Part shown: positions 24,801 through 35,600 of the stretch, in pieces
How positions within the stretch are numbered: the stretch's first letter is position 1
Layout: each line of letters begins with the position of its first letter
Assembly: GCA_000469685.2 (NCBI GenBank)
Contig: LS997564.1
Span: 2,868,940 to 2,932,939 of the forward strand
Source of the DNA: Haemonchus contortus
Lineage: Eukaryota; Nematoda; Chromadorea; Rhabditida; Trichostrongylidae
Reading direction: 5' to 3'
DNA: 64,000 bases
Position numbers and translations under genes: made by a program
The notes under the pieces: model-generated
Seen by the model: only the letters and a program-made list of their open reading frames with translations
Databases searched by the model: none
Told to the model about the DNA's origin: nothing

Positions 24801-27800
24801 TTCGGCTTGGGCGACAAATACAAGGACATTTGTCTTCCGGGCACGTGCGGTTCATTGCTGGCTCTACAACTTCTTTCACATATGATTATTAAACCAATAC
24901 CGAAATTCACGAAAGATATTGTCATACCGTAAGTGAATGACTGAAAGCTTGGTCTTCAGCAAGTCTCAGTTCTAGTCATAGCAAAAGCTACCACTGGTCC
25001 AGCTGTCTATTTCTCTGGCGGTATTTCTTACCCAAATCCTTCTAGATATATCGTACAAGCCATCAAAATACGGAAGTGGTTCAAAGGACGAAATGAGACT
25101 ATGGAAGAAGCGCTTAATGAAAAGGATGAAACGAATGTTTTGATCCGTGAATGGATAAAACCGAATGCCGGCGATTTCACTCATTCTGAATTCAACGAGA
25201 AAGTGATCCTCTTCGGAAGTACAATGGTTGGTTTTGTGTAGTAATCATTTGTGGTACTCCATGTTACATACCGTAGCTTCAATAAAAGCATGAACCTATG
25301 AAATCTGATGTGAGCCCTATCTAGTAATTTAAGATGTTCGCTGCACTGTTTCCATTAGCTCCCCTACTGGCATTGGTTATCGGTATCATCGATCTTCGCA
25401 TAGACGCTGTCCGACTGTTATGGCTCAATCGACGACCGATACCAGTGATGGCGAACGGTAGTTCTTCACAAATGAATAACGACGGCAGTCAACTTATCAG
25501 TAATTGATCTGATTCCAGGTATCGGTATATGGCTACCGATTCTGTACTTTCTACAGTATGCCGCCGTAATGACGAATGCTTTCATAAGTGAGCGTTTCCT
25601 GATGATTGTTGGGCAATTACTTAAGAGTTACTCATGATGTTTTTGTGATAGCACGACATATGTAGTAATTAAATCGCCATAATCTCTTTCACAAAGACCA
25701 AAAGAGTCTAACATTTTGTGAATGTCAAGTTTCACTGGGGACAACTAGCCGAGCTGAGTTCCAACTCTACAGTGAAGAAGATATTCGTCAGTAGTCTGAG
25801 AAGTCACCAGAACAAGAAACCTAGGAGCAGCTGGAAGGAGGAACATAACGCGGATTGGTAGTGGAGCCTGACGCAATCCACCCTGATGCCCATTGGTGCC
25901 AGGCGATTAACTCTTCGCGGTTACAGCTCTCACGATCTACATTTTACGTAGACGGTAACAGCTGTAAGGTTCGTGGGTGTCAGTAAAGGGTACAACCTTT
26001 CATTGGGTCATTGGTTGCCCCTCCTAGAGATTACGATATGCATTGTATTCTCTCTTCTCGTCCCCGAATCTCGCTTCCATCTGATCGGCAAAGAATTTAG
26101 TGTTTTTTTTGTATTTGTTAGGTATTCTAATTGATCTCGTTTGGTTTCAGTCGCGTTCACATCGGACTTCTGTTCAAACTTCTTCAGCGATGTCATGTAC
26201 TGTGATGTGAAGAATCGTTTTCTTATCGTCATAGTATTCCAGGTAAAAGTATTTACAAGATATTCAAAGTAACTTGGTCTTAGATATAAAGAAGGGCTGC
26301 TGGTCCACCCATAAAACTTTAGCGGTATGACGGTTAATGTGTAGTAGATTGAAATCCTTCGTATGCATTGAAGAGGGGTGCAATGCTCAAACGCTTAACA
26401 TCCCTCGCATTTTATTTATTTCTAGAAATCCCTTTCACCTTGGATAAAATGTTCTAGGGGCAGTTTAGCATTAATCAAGTGCGATCTCCAAAGAAAGAAA
26501 GACGCAAGAATTTACCCCTGACAGCTAGTAGCGTCCAGGGGGCTGCCTTCCACTCGATTGATCAAATGAATGATCAATTGAAAGGAATAGAAATGGTACA
26601 AATTAAGGATAACCATCGGAGTAATTGGATAAGAAAGAAACTTTCAAATGGTGAAATTAATTTAATTATTCACCTGTGTCACCTGTAGTCCTGTTAATCA
26701 TCGATGTTCTCGAACAGGCGCCTCTATTCCCCATTTGTCCCTATCGCGAGATTTACGAATTGCGATACAGAATGTTTCATTACTGTGTCGTAATTTACAA
26801 TTTGTTATTAACCTAAACTAGATATTCAATTTAATGTACAATAATTAGCAACTAATTGCAGAACATGGTTTTCATCCTGAAGTACGTGTTCCAAAGTATA
26901 ATACCTGCAGTTCCGGCATCGATTCGGGTTGCTCAACGAAGGGTAGGTTCATTAAGATATTTACTGTCTGAATTCAAGCAAGTCCAAGACACTGAATTGT
27001 GCATGCTAAGCTTTCTCATATTCTGCAGAAGTCCTCATAGGTTCAAAGAAACTCTGCTGAGCAATTACCATAGTAGCACTAATAGGCTTTTTCGATTTTA
27101 TCTAGACAATGCCTGATATATTGTAAAATTATTTTTTTTATTCCAGAAGAGATATGTGGTTAACTATGTAATCGAAAAAGGAGATGTACCATATCGAATC
27201 AAGAACAGGTGAGTTAGGAGAGCCAAAACGAACCGAATAGTGTTAGGAGGGCAAAAATGGCTGAATTCATTGATTTGCCAGGATAACGCTAAACTTCGAC
27301 GTTCACAGAGAACCGCATAGGTTCCCTATGAACGTTTTTTTTCAGAATTTCACGGAGGCATCAAACTTACACCACTAAGTTACATATGTGGGTATTTCTG
27401 CTAAGTCAAATGTTCGGCACTGAAAACCGTTAACCAACAATTTACGTTTAAACACTAGTGAAATGCTTTGTTAGTTGGACGAAGAGTACTCCACGGAAGT
27501 ATGAGGTTACACTAACACCCACTGGCTTGCAACTTAGCAGCCGTGCAGAATGTGAAGTCTGTTTTGGGCAAAATCAGTTGTCAATTTTTCTTATCAGTGG
27601 GTATATATTACTTTGATGAGGTAGTCATTGAATACCACTCAGTTTAAAAGCTCCTTCAGCGACTACAACCTTATTCAACCGATTCTTAATTTCAGACGGC
27701 GAGCGCGAAACGCCAAGCTTGCATGGGTTATGTCTCTAGCGAAGGGAGGAATGTCGTCGAGGCTTATTCCCAAGGTTGGTGTTGAACCGCCTAGTCAAGA

Positions 27801-27819
27801 TACACAACATGACACTTAA
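15850..27819 (+). CDS. anoh: Anoctamin / TMEM16 family protein (anoh-like)
   Basis: Anoctamins are ten-helix membrane proteins that work as Ca2+-activated chloride channels or lipid scramblases. My phase-consistent model has 21 exons and 842 aa: 15850-16008, 17131-17262, 20237-20306, 20725-20834, 21254-21430, 21581-21690, 22042-22191, 22277-22393, 22537-22631, 23004-23125, 23580-23750, 24284-24398, 24605-24723, 24780-24928, 25046-25226, 25334-25457, 25519-25587, 26151-26242, 26862-26942, 27147-27208, 27696-27819. The cytosolic N-terminus has the dimerisation-domain signatures VDYVLVSR (about 31-38) and SAPFSRRHGELFL (about 125-137). LGLVREYFGEQIAFYFAW leads into TM1 (about 258-275). FDNELNAFFAAFMSIWG, LAYEWDCEDF and DPITGKPEYFNPY follow. 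The pore helices include MNTLSTMILGSIYEWL (about 487-502) and FPLAPLLALVIGIIDLRIDA (about 665-684). The C-terminal tail is short and basic. Length fits C. elegans anoctamins. Intron 2 (17263-20236) contains a MITE and a possible nested gene. Confidence 0.93.
18413..18910 (-). mobile_element. Palindromic hAT-type MITE, copy 3 (best preserved)
   Basis: A 498-bp element in anoctamin intron 2, inverted relative to copies 1 and 2. It begins GGTGCTAAGGGAG and ends CTCACTTAGCACC. A perfect 8-bp duplication flanks it (GAAAGTAT at 18405-18412 and 18911-18918). The arms read inward through CTACGGCGAGATAGT on both sides. The central palindrome (about 18583-18694) is nearly exact: GGGGAGGGGCTCCGGGGTG pairs with CACCCCGGAGCCCCTCCCC. 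The perfect duplication suggests this is the youngest insertion of the three. Confidence 0.92.
19313..19520 (-). CDS. Candidate exon of a nested gene on the opposite strand
   Basis: Inside anoctamin intron 2, the minus strand has an open segment with strong splice sites at both ends: acceptor TTTTCCTTCAG before 19520 and donor GAG/GTGAGA after 19313. It encodes 69 residues starting KYHFFGRHRQIHRFLAGLAE, with two hydrophobic stretches and an LPPSEYAKVANYEPIAMQN linker. Upstream on the same strand (about 20084-19842) another open segment begins MPLDMEATYKDRWLFPP and contains GTAGCA donor-like sites. The pattern H..LAGLAE..IHL....LPP....AMQN..MN.LL..FR.WHL weakly resembles TMEM45/DUF716 membrane proteins, but I cannot confirm this. 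It could also be a gene fragment. Confidence 0.4.
19842..20084 (-). CDS. Open segment possibly belonging to the nested gene
   Basis: This minus-strand segment starts at an ATG (20084) and stays open for 80 codons. Its composition is protein-like: WLFPPSTKTLHSYC, then DTQRGPKCNKTF, then DQHHMVENVAVAYYDG. If it splices at the GTAGCA after MVEN, the phase matches the acceptor of the exon at 19520. No homologue comes to mind. It could equally be a chance open frame in the intron. Confidence 0.25.
26464..26595 (+). other. Possible in-frame cassette exon of the anoctamin gene
   Basis: This 132-nt segment has an acceptor (GGGGCAG) and a donor (ATG/GTACAA) and is open in the frame shared by its neighbours (exons ending 26242 and starting 26862). 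It would add 44 hydrophilic residues (starting FSINQVRSPKKERRKNL) between FLIVIVFQ and NMVFILKYVF. In other anoctamins these two blocks are contiguous in one helix, so the main isoform should skip it. I left it out of the CDS. Confidence 0.35.
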
Positions 27820-27890
27820 TCATCTCTACTGGTCTCAGTCCTAAGCTACTTGTATAAACGACAAACATTTGAGCAATAACTTGAACTCAG

Positions 27891-27896
27891 AATAAA
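27891..27896 (+). terminator. Putative polyadenylation signal of the anoctamin gene
   Basis: AATAAA lies 72 bp past the anoctamin stop codon, a normal nematode 3' UTR length. Confidence 0.65.
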
Positions 27897-29662
27897 TATT
27901 ATCAACCACTCGCACTTCCTGAATATGTATTTCCCAAAACAATGATTCCTTTGACCCGCTCTATGTTTGACCGCATTCGATTCTGAGATATTTCTAAGGA
28001 TCTTGATACACATAGCTTGTGGAACGTTAAATCAAAAATATGTATTTATCTTTTATGCATTAAACAATGTTACACCAAATACCGTACCACCATAGTCACC
28101 GGTTACAGTAATGAACAGTAAAAGACACGTCAGAAACAACGCACAACACTAAGTTGAACCTGTGAATGGAAAGAATCATTCCAAAAACAAAATAATATTA
28201 AATAACAACAGAGCGAAAATCAGGGCAAAAAAACATTACCAGGACTTCTCATTCAATAACCCTTGCACAGTAATAGATATGGCCTTCTAAGTGCCTAAGA
28301 GTGACCTACGAATTTGGAGCAATACTCGAACTACTCACTGGATTATCAACCAAACAAAAGCTGTATCACATGGAGAGACCCTTCCACAACGTCAACTACG
28401 CGTTTCTGCTAAAATAAGTAGCAAAAAGAAATTCATATAAAAGAAGACGTGTAGGGTACGACGACAGCGAACAAGACTTTCTACATCTCCTGAATATTTA
28501 GAGCGGCCTGGTGATGGCAGAATAAGGAGCATCTTGTACAGGTGATAGTTACATTGACTTTTCAACACAAACAAAAGCTATATGAGGGTCATGAAGTTAA
28601 CTCTGAACAGAAACGATGTATGGAATACAGCGAAACGAATCGACTGCAAAACACAGCACTAGGAAACCAAATGAGGTGTGCGTGAATGTGTACGTAAAAG
28701 GTATGACAGTACTCGTTTTTTGGGAATGTATCCGAAGTGGACAGACAAGGACACAGCTTGTGGGGAACAAATGGTGACTAATAAGATGGGCGCCGAAAAG
28801 AGAACTACCAAAAACGACATAGTTATTCCGACCCCAAGAAACTCCTGAGCGACATGAGCTAGGAGGCGCCATAGCTGTCGCTACGAGCAGAATCAGCTCA
28901 CCTGCGCACGGCGTCTGTCGTGCTTATGTTGAACGCGCTAGCATTTTCAGCACGTCATGGAGCATTTCTGTGAATTTAAGGTGGAAATACTCTCGGGGAT
29001 GAGTTACGAAGGATACTATTCTCTCGGAACCGTAATCAAAACGCGCAATCTAATAAATCGGCCAAAAGCATATGCATAGTAAGTTTCGTATCTGATAACA
29101 ACATCTGCAACTATCTGCATCATTTTCCCAATCATCATCTAGCCCCACTATCAAAAGCAAGGCTAGAGTATGAACGGTGTTCTTCTGTATTCAAACAAGG
29201 ATCCACCAAAAGAGGTAGCCCGAGCCCTATGCTGCACACTTCGGACAAAACTATCTTCGAATAGTCTTTTTGTGTGAAGGTACGCCTTAATCACTAGAAT
29301 TACAATTAATGACTACAAAAGAATCTAGACGACTAGCATAAATAAGAGAAAATGTTTGTTAGAGAAGGATTCTAAGAATAAAAGAATACAAATGCGAATC
29401 ACTGCTGGCTGACGACAAAGATGAACCGTAATCGACTGTATGATATTGGAACGGATGTGACCCCAACTATTTGATACGAGAAACTATATGTTATAGATAT
29501 ATAGCTATGGTTTTGCACATGAAAGAAAATAATACCTGATATGATTCGTCAGCGGCAATCCACAAATTACACTGCCAGTGAAAAACTAGCGAACGGACAC
29601 ATCCTAGTCGACAGGAACAATTACAATATGTTACAGTGGAAGGGCACAACGCGGTTGTTCTC
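27897..29662. other. Convergent intergenic region
   Basis: The region lies between the 3' ends of the anoctamin (+) and the AF4/FMR2-like gene (-). It is AT-rich. I see no splice-bounded exon or clear repeat. An open frame of about 90 codons on the minus strand (28872-28597) has no recognisable features and probably falls in the 3' UTR or spacer of the minus-strand gene. Confidence 0.5.
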
Positions 29663-32600
29663 TTAGGATACACCGCCAGTACGTTTCACCGTCGGAGGAG
29701 GAGCACGAACTTTTTCCCGTTCATACTCGGCTCGCAACCAAGTGATAGCGGTTAGCATATAGGCACACATTTTCTCAAGCGGTGCGTCCAGGAACAGTTG
29801 ACCGCATACCTTTTCCAATCTAGAAGAAATTTTCCAACAAAGAAATCCATAGATATGATGGAACAAAAGCTAAAAGCGAGCCCGAAGGTTAGAAACACAT
29901 AATCAAGGTAATGAATGTATAAAATCCACCTAGGGTTAGAAGCACAACTTCTTTCTTCTCGTTCAACCTAACCCCAATTTGTGTAATATGCTAGTTAAGA
30001 AACATTCGTTTAAGATAAAGTAATAGAACATCTGCTTCCCAACAAAACCTTTGGAACGATAAGCGAAGAGAAGGAAGAAAAGAGTAGATTTCCATATTCT
30101 ATCAAATATGAATGATCTGGTGGATGGGGGACCAAGAACCCCGGAAAGTGTGCGTTTCTCAGTAAGTGGGCGAATCTATTTCTCAAACGAATGAAAATTC
30201 GAAATTTTGACGTTTACTTGATGAAAGAAGAAAAAAGACAGAAACAAAGAGCTCATTATGATCAAAAACAGTCGTGCAAAACCCCTTCAAAAAACGAGGT
30301 TCACAAAAACACAGAAAAAAGGAAGCATACCCGGAAATAAATGCCATATCGATGCTGCTGATATCAGCACGTTTGGCTGCATCTTGCCAGACTCGATGAG
30401 ACCACATCAGATGATGAAGTGTTTTTAGTTGTTGCCTCTGTACATCATACACTTTGCTCGGCATTGTCACCTGAATCGATACAACGCTTAGCTATGCAAA
30501 AACGAATCCTGAAAATGGCATTTCTATTAGTAGGGTCACCGACTTCACAATGGAAGACGGTCCCATACAACTAAGATTTCTAGCACAATACAGTTATCCA
30601 CGTCATCATAGTAAACTCAGCGGAGTAAGAACCCATATAAATTCCCTTGTTCCCTTTTATTTTTTTAAATTCCTACAGCGAGTCCCTAAACTAAGGTCTT
30701 TTGAGTTCCGTAATAGTTCAGCAGTAGAAAATATATCCAGAATGAAGAAAACAATCAGTTGACTGAATGACCATTGGATAGTGATAGAGATCAACCAGTT
30801 CAAGCATAGAGACTGCAAACAACTTACGTAGGTTACAGACTGATTTGAATTGGAATGAACGCTAACAGCAGGAGAAGAGGAAGTCGTAGTGGTTGATCCA
30901 CCGTTTTGCGCATTTTGTCTCTCTTCCTGGATTTGCGACTCCATGTTTATGAGCATGGTGTACGACTTTATAGCGTTCTGGAAGAGGGAAAAATCATCAG
31001 TTGTCATTAAGTTTTGGAAGAGAACAAAACTCCTCACCTGAGATCTGAAATTGTACATGTGATACAAAAGGTTGGCCTGACAGCGCGAACTGAGATTACG
31101 TATCCGAGATAACATATGCATATGCCAAGGTGAACATCCTTCTGATACTGCACAAAAGGCATGCGTCACTCTCCTTAATTAGTAATTCAACAGTAAGCTT
31201 TTCGTCAGGAGGACTGAATTCAAAAACCCAAACAGAAGCAGTAAATTATGGTTCAACAAACTATTACACCCCTTATACCCACTTCAACTCGTTCAACGAG
31301 TCGGCCTAGTTCGCCATTTCAAGAATAACCACTTGTATTTTCTTTTCAACCTTGCATGACCGTCTAAGGTAAGTCATTGAGCGCACTAGCCCGAGTACTG
31401 ATTTAGTTCAACGCAATCTTATACTATAGTGACTGTGAAGGGATGTCAGTTAATAAAGACAATAATGAGCTACTAGTGGTTTCAGTTGAACAAGAAAAAC
31501 GTATAGGGTAAAAATAATAAATACAAAGTTAAGGGAGAGAATAAAAACCAATACCTAAAAGATTACAAGATAGAATTAACAGCTGAATGAAAAGGAACGA
31601 AGAAAACATCAAAGAACCCTCTACTCTGCGATGAAGTAGTATGAAAAGCTGTAGGGAGATCAAAAACACCTGCTAGATAAGGAAGATGTTGCCTTCATAC
31701 TAGGCGACAGGAAGCTCTTTGATAGTAGCGAATATGAAAAACTGCTTATGAAAGATGTCCCGCATCATGGTCAATACTTATTAAAAGGAAAAAAATCGAA
31801 AAGAACCAACTTGAGCAGATCATTGGTGTCACGTATTATTGAGTACTGGCGATTACCGCGAACCTCTGGCGAATCTGCTGACGTAAAATGCTTAGCCGAT
31901 AAAAGGAAGTATACAGAAGTATCGAGGTAGAACAACATTTTGTTAACTTTGTCAGCCTAGAAACAACATCATATAAATATCAACTGCCACTGTCATAACA
32001 TCGATAAGGATCATAAACAGAAAAAAATTCACCTCAGCATCAGCCTTGCGTTTCCGCGATTTTCCTACCGAATGATAGAAATCGTATAGCATTTCAGTGC
32101 TGCCCTCTTCAGGTTTCACTGGTCGTGATGGTTTCGCTGGTACACATTCCGGCGCTGCACACTCAAAATTGCTGCGAGAAGGATGGCTGCCAACAACCGA
32201 AGACGGGCGATGAACTTGACCGTGGTCACTACCGTCATGCGACTGGGAGCTGGATGCACGCGGTATACACTAAAAAAATAGTGCATTAACTGTTCAAGAG
32301 TTTTTTCCGGTTACAAATGCTGCAGCACGGACTGAGGGCACTCACCGGACTGCTCTTTGCACTAGACTCCTTTTCTCGTCTCAGTGCATCTAGATCATCG
32401 ACGCCCAGTTGGTCCTTTGTCTTCCGTTCCTTTTCTTTCTTATCCTTGCGCTTCTCGACGTTGCTGTCATTCCTCTCCTTCCTCTCCTCCTTTCTATCCT
32501 CTTTTCGATCATCCTATAATTGCGATAATACTACGGTGACCGTTGAAAACGCAGAATGTCTGGAACGGTACCTTACCTTCATCCGGCCAGTTCTCCTTCC

Positions 32601-35600
32601 TATCTCGATAAGCTGATTCAATCTAGATCGATCTAGACCCTTGAGGATGATTTCGCCCCGCAAACCGTCGGTGCGTGAACCCTAGAAAACAGACTTCACA
32701 GACGCCAATGTTTTTTATTATAAAAACGCAAGATTTCCCACATGAAATCACGTTTCGACTTTTCGAAAAAAAGGAGATACCATTACAAAAAACTGATCAA
32801 TAGGAATGAGAAAATCAAGTTATCATTGCTATTGAAAGAATTACTCACATGTTCTTCAGACTTGTGCTCATTTTCCACAGGTTTCTGACGTTCGCCATCC
32901 CCTGTCTTGGTCTTCTCCGATCGTTCACTGATTCTATCCTTTCGCTCTGAATCTTTAGGTCGTCTTTCAGCGGAATGTCGATCCCTTTCTCTTTCTTTCC
33001 GTTTTTCTCGCTCTTTCTCCCTTCGAAGTTTTTCTTCTTCTCTGTCTTTGCGCAGCTTCTCCTCATTTTCTCTTTCCCGCTTGGCTTTCTCTTCACGTTC
33101 CTTCTCTTTTCTTTCTCTGTCCTCGCGTTCCTTTTCTTCACGTTCTCTATCTCTGCGCTCCTTTTCTTCCCGTTCTCTCGCTCTCCGTTGTTTTTCTTCT
33201 CGTTCTCTTTCCCTTCTCTCGTGTTCCAGGCGTTCATTCCTTATCCTTTCTTCGCGTTCAGCTTGCTCCTTTTCCAGGCGTTCCCGTTCCTCTTTCTCTC
33301 TTCTTTGTTGTTCAATCCTTTCCTGAACACAAAGCGACAAATAAAAGGGGAAAAAGTAAACCGAAGATACTTACAAATTTATATCATCCAGTTTTCCACT
33401 CTGCTCACCTTTTCTCTAATCTCCATTTCCCTTCGTTCCCGTTCAGCTTTCTTATCAGAAGGTCGTTGTTTGATTGGCGAAAGAGGAGGAGACAATCTAA
33501 GATTTTCATAAAAAATAATCTCAAACATCACCAAGTTTGTGAGGAACAACAGCATAAAAGTCCAACAAATCGATTATCGAAAGATCGAATCGATCGTCAA
33601 TTATAACTCACTTAGTTATTAAATTAATAATAGTCTGGGCAGAATGAACGTCGTTTTCATCACCAGGGTCGTTCTCTGCCGAATGAACACCCGAATCAGG
33701 GCTGATACCTTTATCTGGGGGCTCCTAAAAAGCCGTATAAAAAAAGTAGAAAACCATTGCTAAAAAGAAAATCGAGGCAAGAACCTTTCTATCAACATCG
33801 TTTCCGAACAACGCTCGAATACTATCAGAATTGGACGACGACGGTGGATTAGAGCGGCTAGTACTAGGAGTCTCGGACGTCTAGAAGCAAAACCATTATA
33901 AAACAACAATAGATGCTCGTAAGGAAAAACTACATGAATCGCGGATATCACTCATTCCATGTGTTTCAGCCGCCTCAGAACTTGCATCCCCTTCTTTCCC
34001 ACTCCCATGATACTGCGCCTCATCTGTGATCGCATTTACAAAATCTAACCGCCATTATGTAAGCTTACTCCAACCAAAACACGTAACACTAGCAAACGAC
34101 TTTCAGCAACAGGATTTCCATCCCATTGCAAGAACTTTCTTTTCAGCTTCAATTATTTGAGCAAAAAAAAAACGTATCCATCAGCGTAAAGCCAAGTGAA
34201 ATGAAAGCGAAATTGAAATTTCATACTTAAAACTTTACACTTCTACAAACCCTGGCTTCCTCATTGCGACGCCTTCTTTTATCTCTATCCACTTCGGAAT
34301 CGCTATCCATTGTTCTGTGTCTTTTTCCTTTCTTCGCCGAGCTTTCCGTGTCCGGGGCGCTATGCGTAGATGAAGAAGGAGCAGTGTTCAAGTAGTCCTG
34401 AAACTAGTATAAACTCTATATTCCATCTCTATAGACGCAAGTTAGTTCTACAAGGGGGCAACTATAAAAAACTTGTAAATCATCAGAAGTCTCATCAAAA
34501 CCCATGAATGGGATACAAGACAAAACCATGAACCAATCAACCGCTACGTTGGACCTGTTACAAATACTACAACTACCGCTACCTTACATCACCAGACTTC
34601 CGTTTTATTAGCTTCACGCTCATAATACTGGTGAGACAAAATGTAGGTTTGTTTCACCAAGACTTTCAATGCAACTCTGGGCTAATATAGATCAGGATTA
34701 GGTGACCCTACGTATATTGGTACTGTTTGGGATCTTCCAGTGACAAATATTACAGATACGTAATATTTCGTACTATAGTGAGGCACTAATTGATTTTGTT
34801 AGTTCAAAAACCAGCTTAGACCATATGAATGCTAATACACAACGGCAGACTGGCAACGTGAATATGTCACCATCATCCGCACAAGGCGATCTTCACTTCG
34901 ACTCTTACATTAGCATCTGCGCCCACTAATTTATCCCAAAGTTGGTCAGTATTAAAACTGCTTTACAAATTCAATATCTCCCTAAAATATTGCGAAATGG
35001 GCTCAGTGAATAGTCGGACAAATGAGCAAATAGAAAAATGAGTCTGCTATAACATAATCGGAAGCAAGTGAAATTGAAATAAAAGGGGAAATAGCATCTG
35101 TTTTATGAAATGAGCAAAGTTCTACTTACCCGATTACAGAACGGTAATCCCTGAAGCGGTTGAATAGGAGATGTGACAAGATTTTGCATGCTCTGAAAAA
35201 GATAATTCCGAGTTAGTCATCAAAAGATCAATAACAAAGAAGAAGCCTCAGAAAAAGAAAGAAATGCCAATGGCTTTAATGATCAATGTAAGCGGCACTG
35301 TAGGATGATTTTCGAAACAATAGCTGAGTTTTGAGTCTAATCTATACGATGAACCAAGAGAAACAGAGTATAAGTACAGCGGTAAGTTTGAGTCAGAACC
35401 TTATTATATCGGTTCGATTCCTCCCACAACTCTATTTCGTGAATGGATCATTTGGTGTGTTGATTTACATGGAAGTTAGTGCTTGTATTAGTGGGGTGCA
35501 AGGAAAACAGACGGCTACGTAACAAGTTGGCCCTATGTAATCATGTTCTGCGATTTTATGTTCATGGCTTCACCGATATATAGAGTACCCAGCCACTCTC

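Noticed and set aside
32975..33511. Plus-strand Ser/Phe-rich open frames of 139-178 codons
   Set aside because: These are antisense shadows of the Glu/Arg/Lys-rich exon of the affl-2-like gene on the minus strand.
33934..34023. Possible extra affl-2 exon reading EAQYHGSGKEGDASSEAA
   Set aside because: Its protein-like frame does not match the phase 0 of the flanking exons, and in the required frame it contains a stop.
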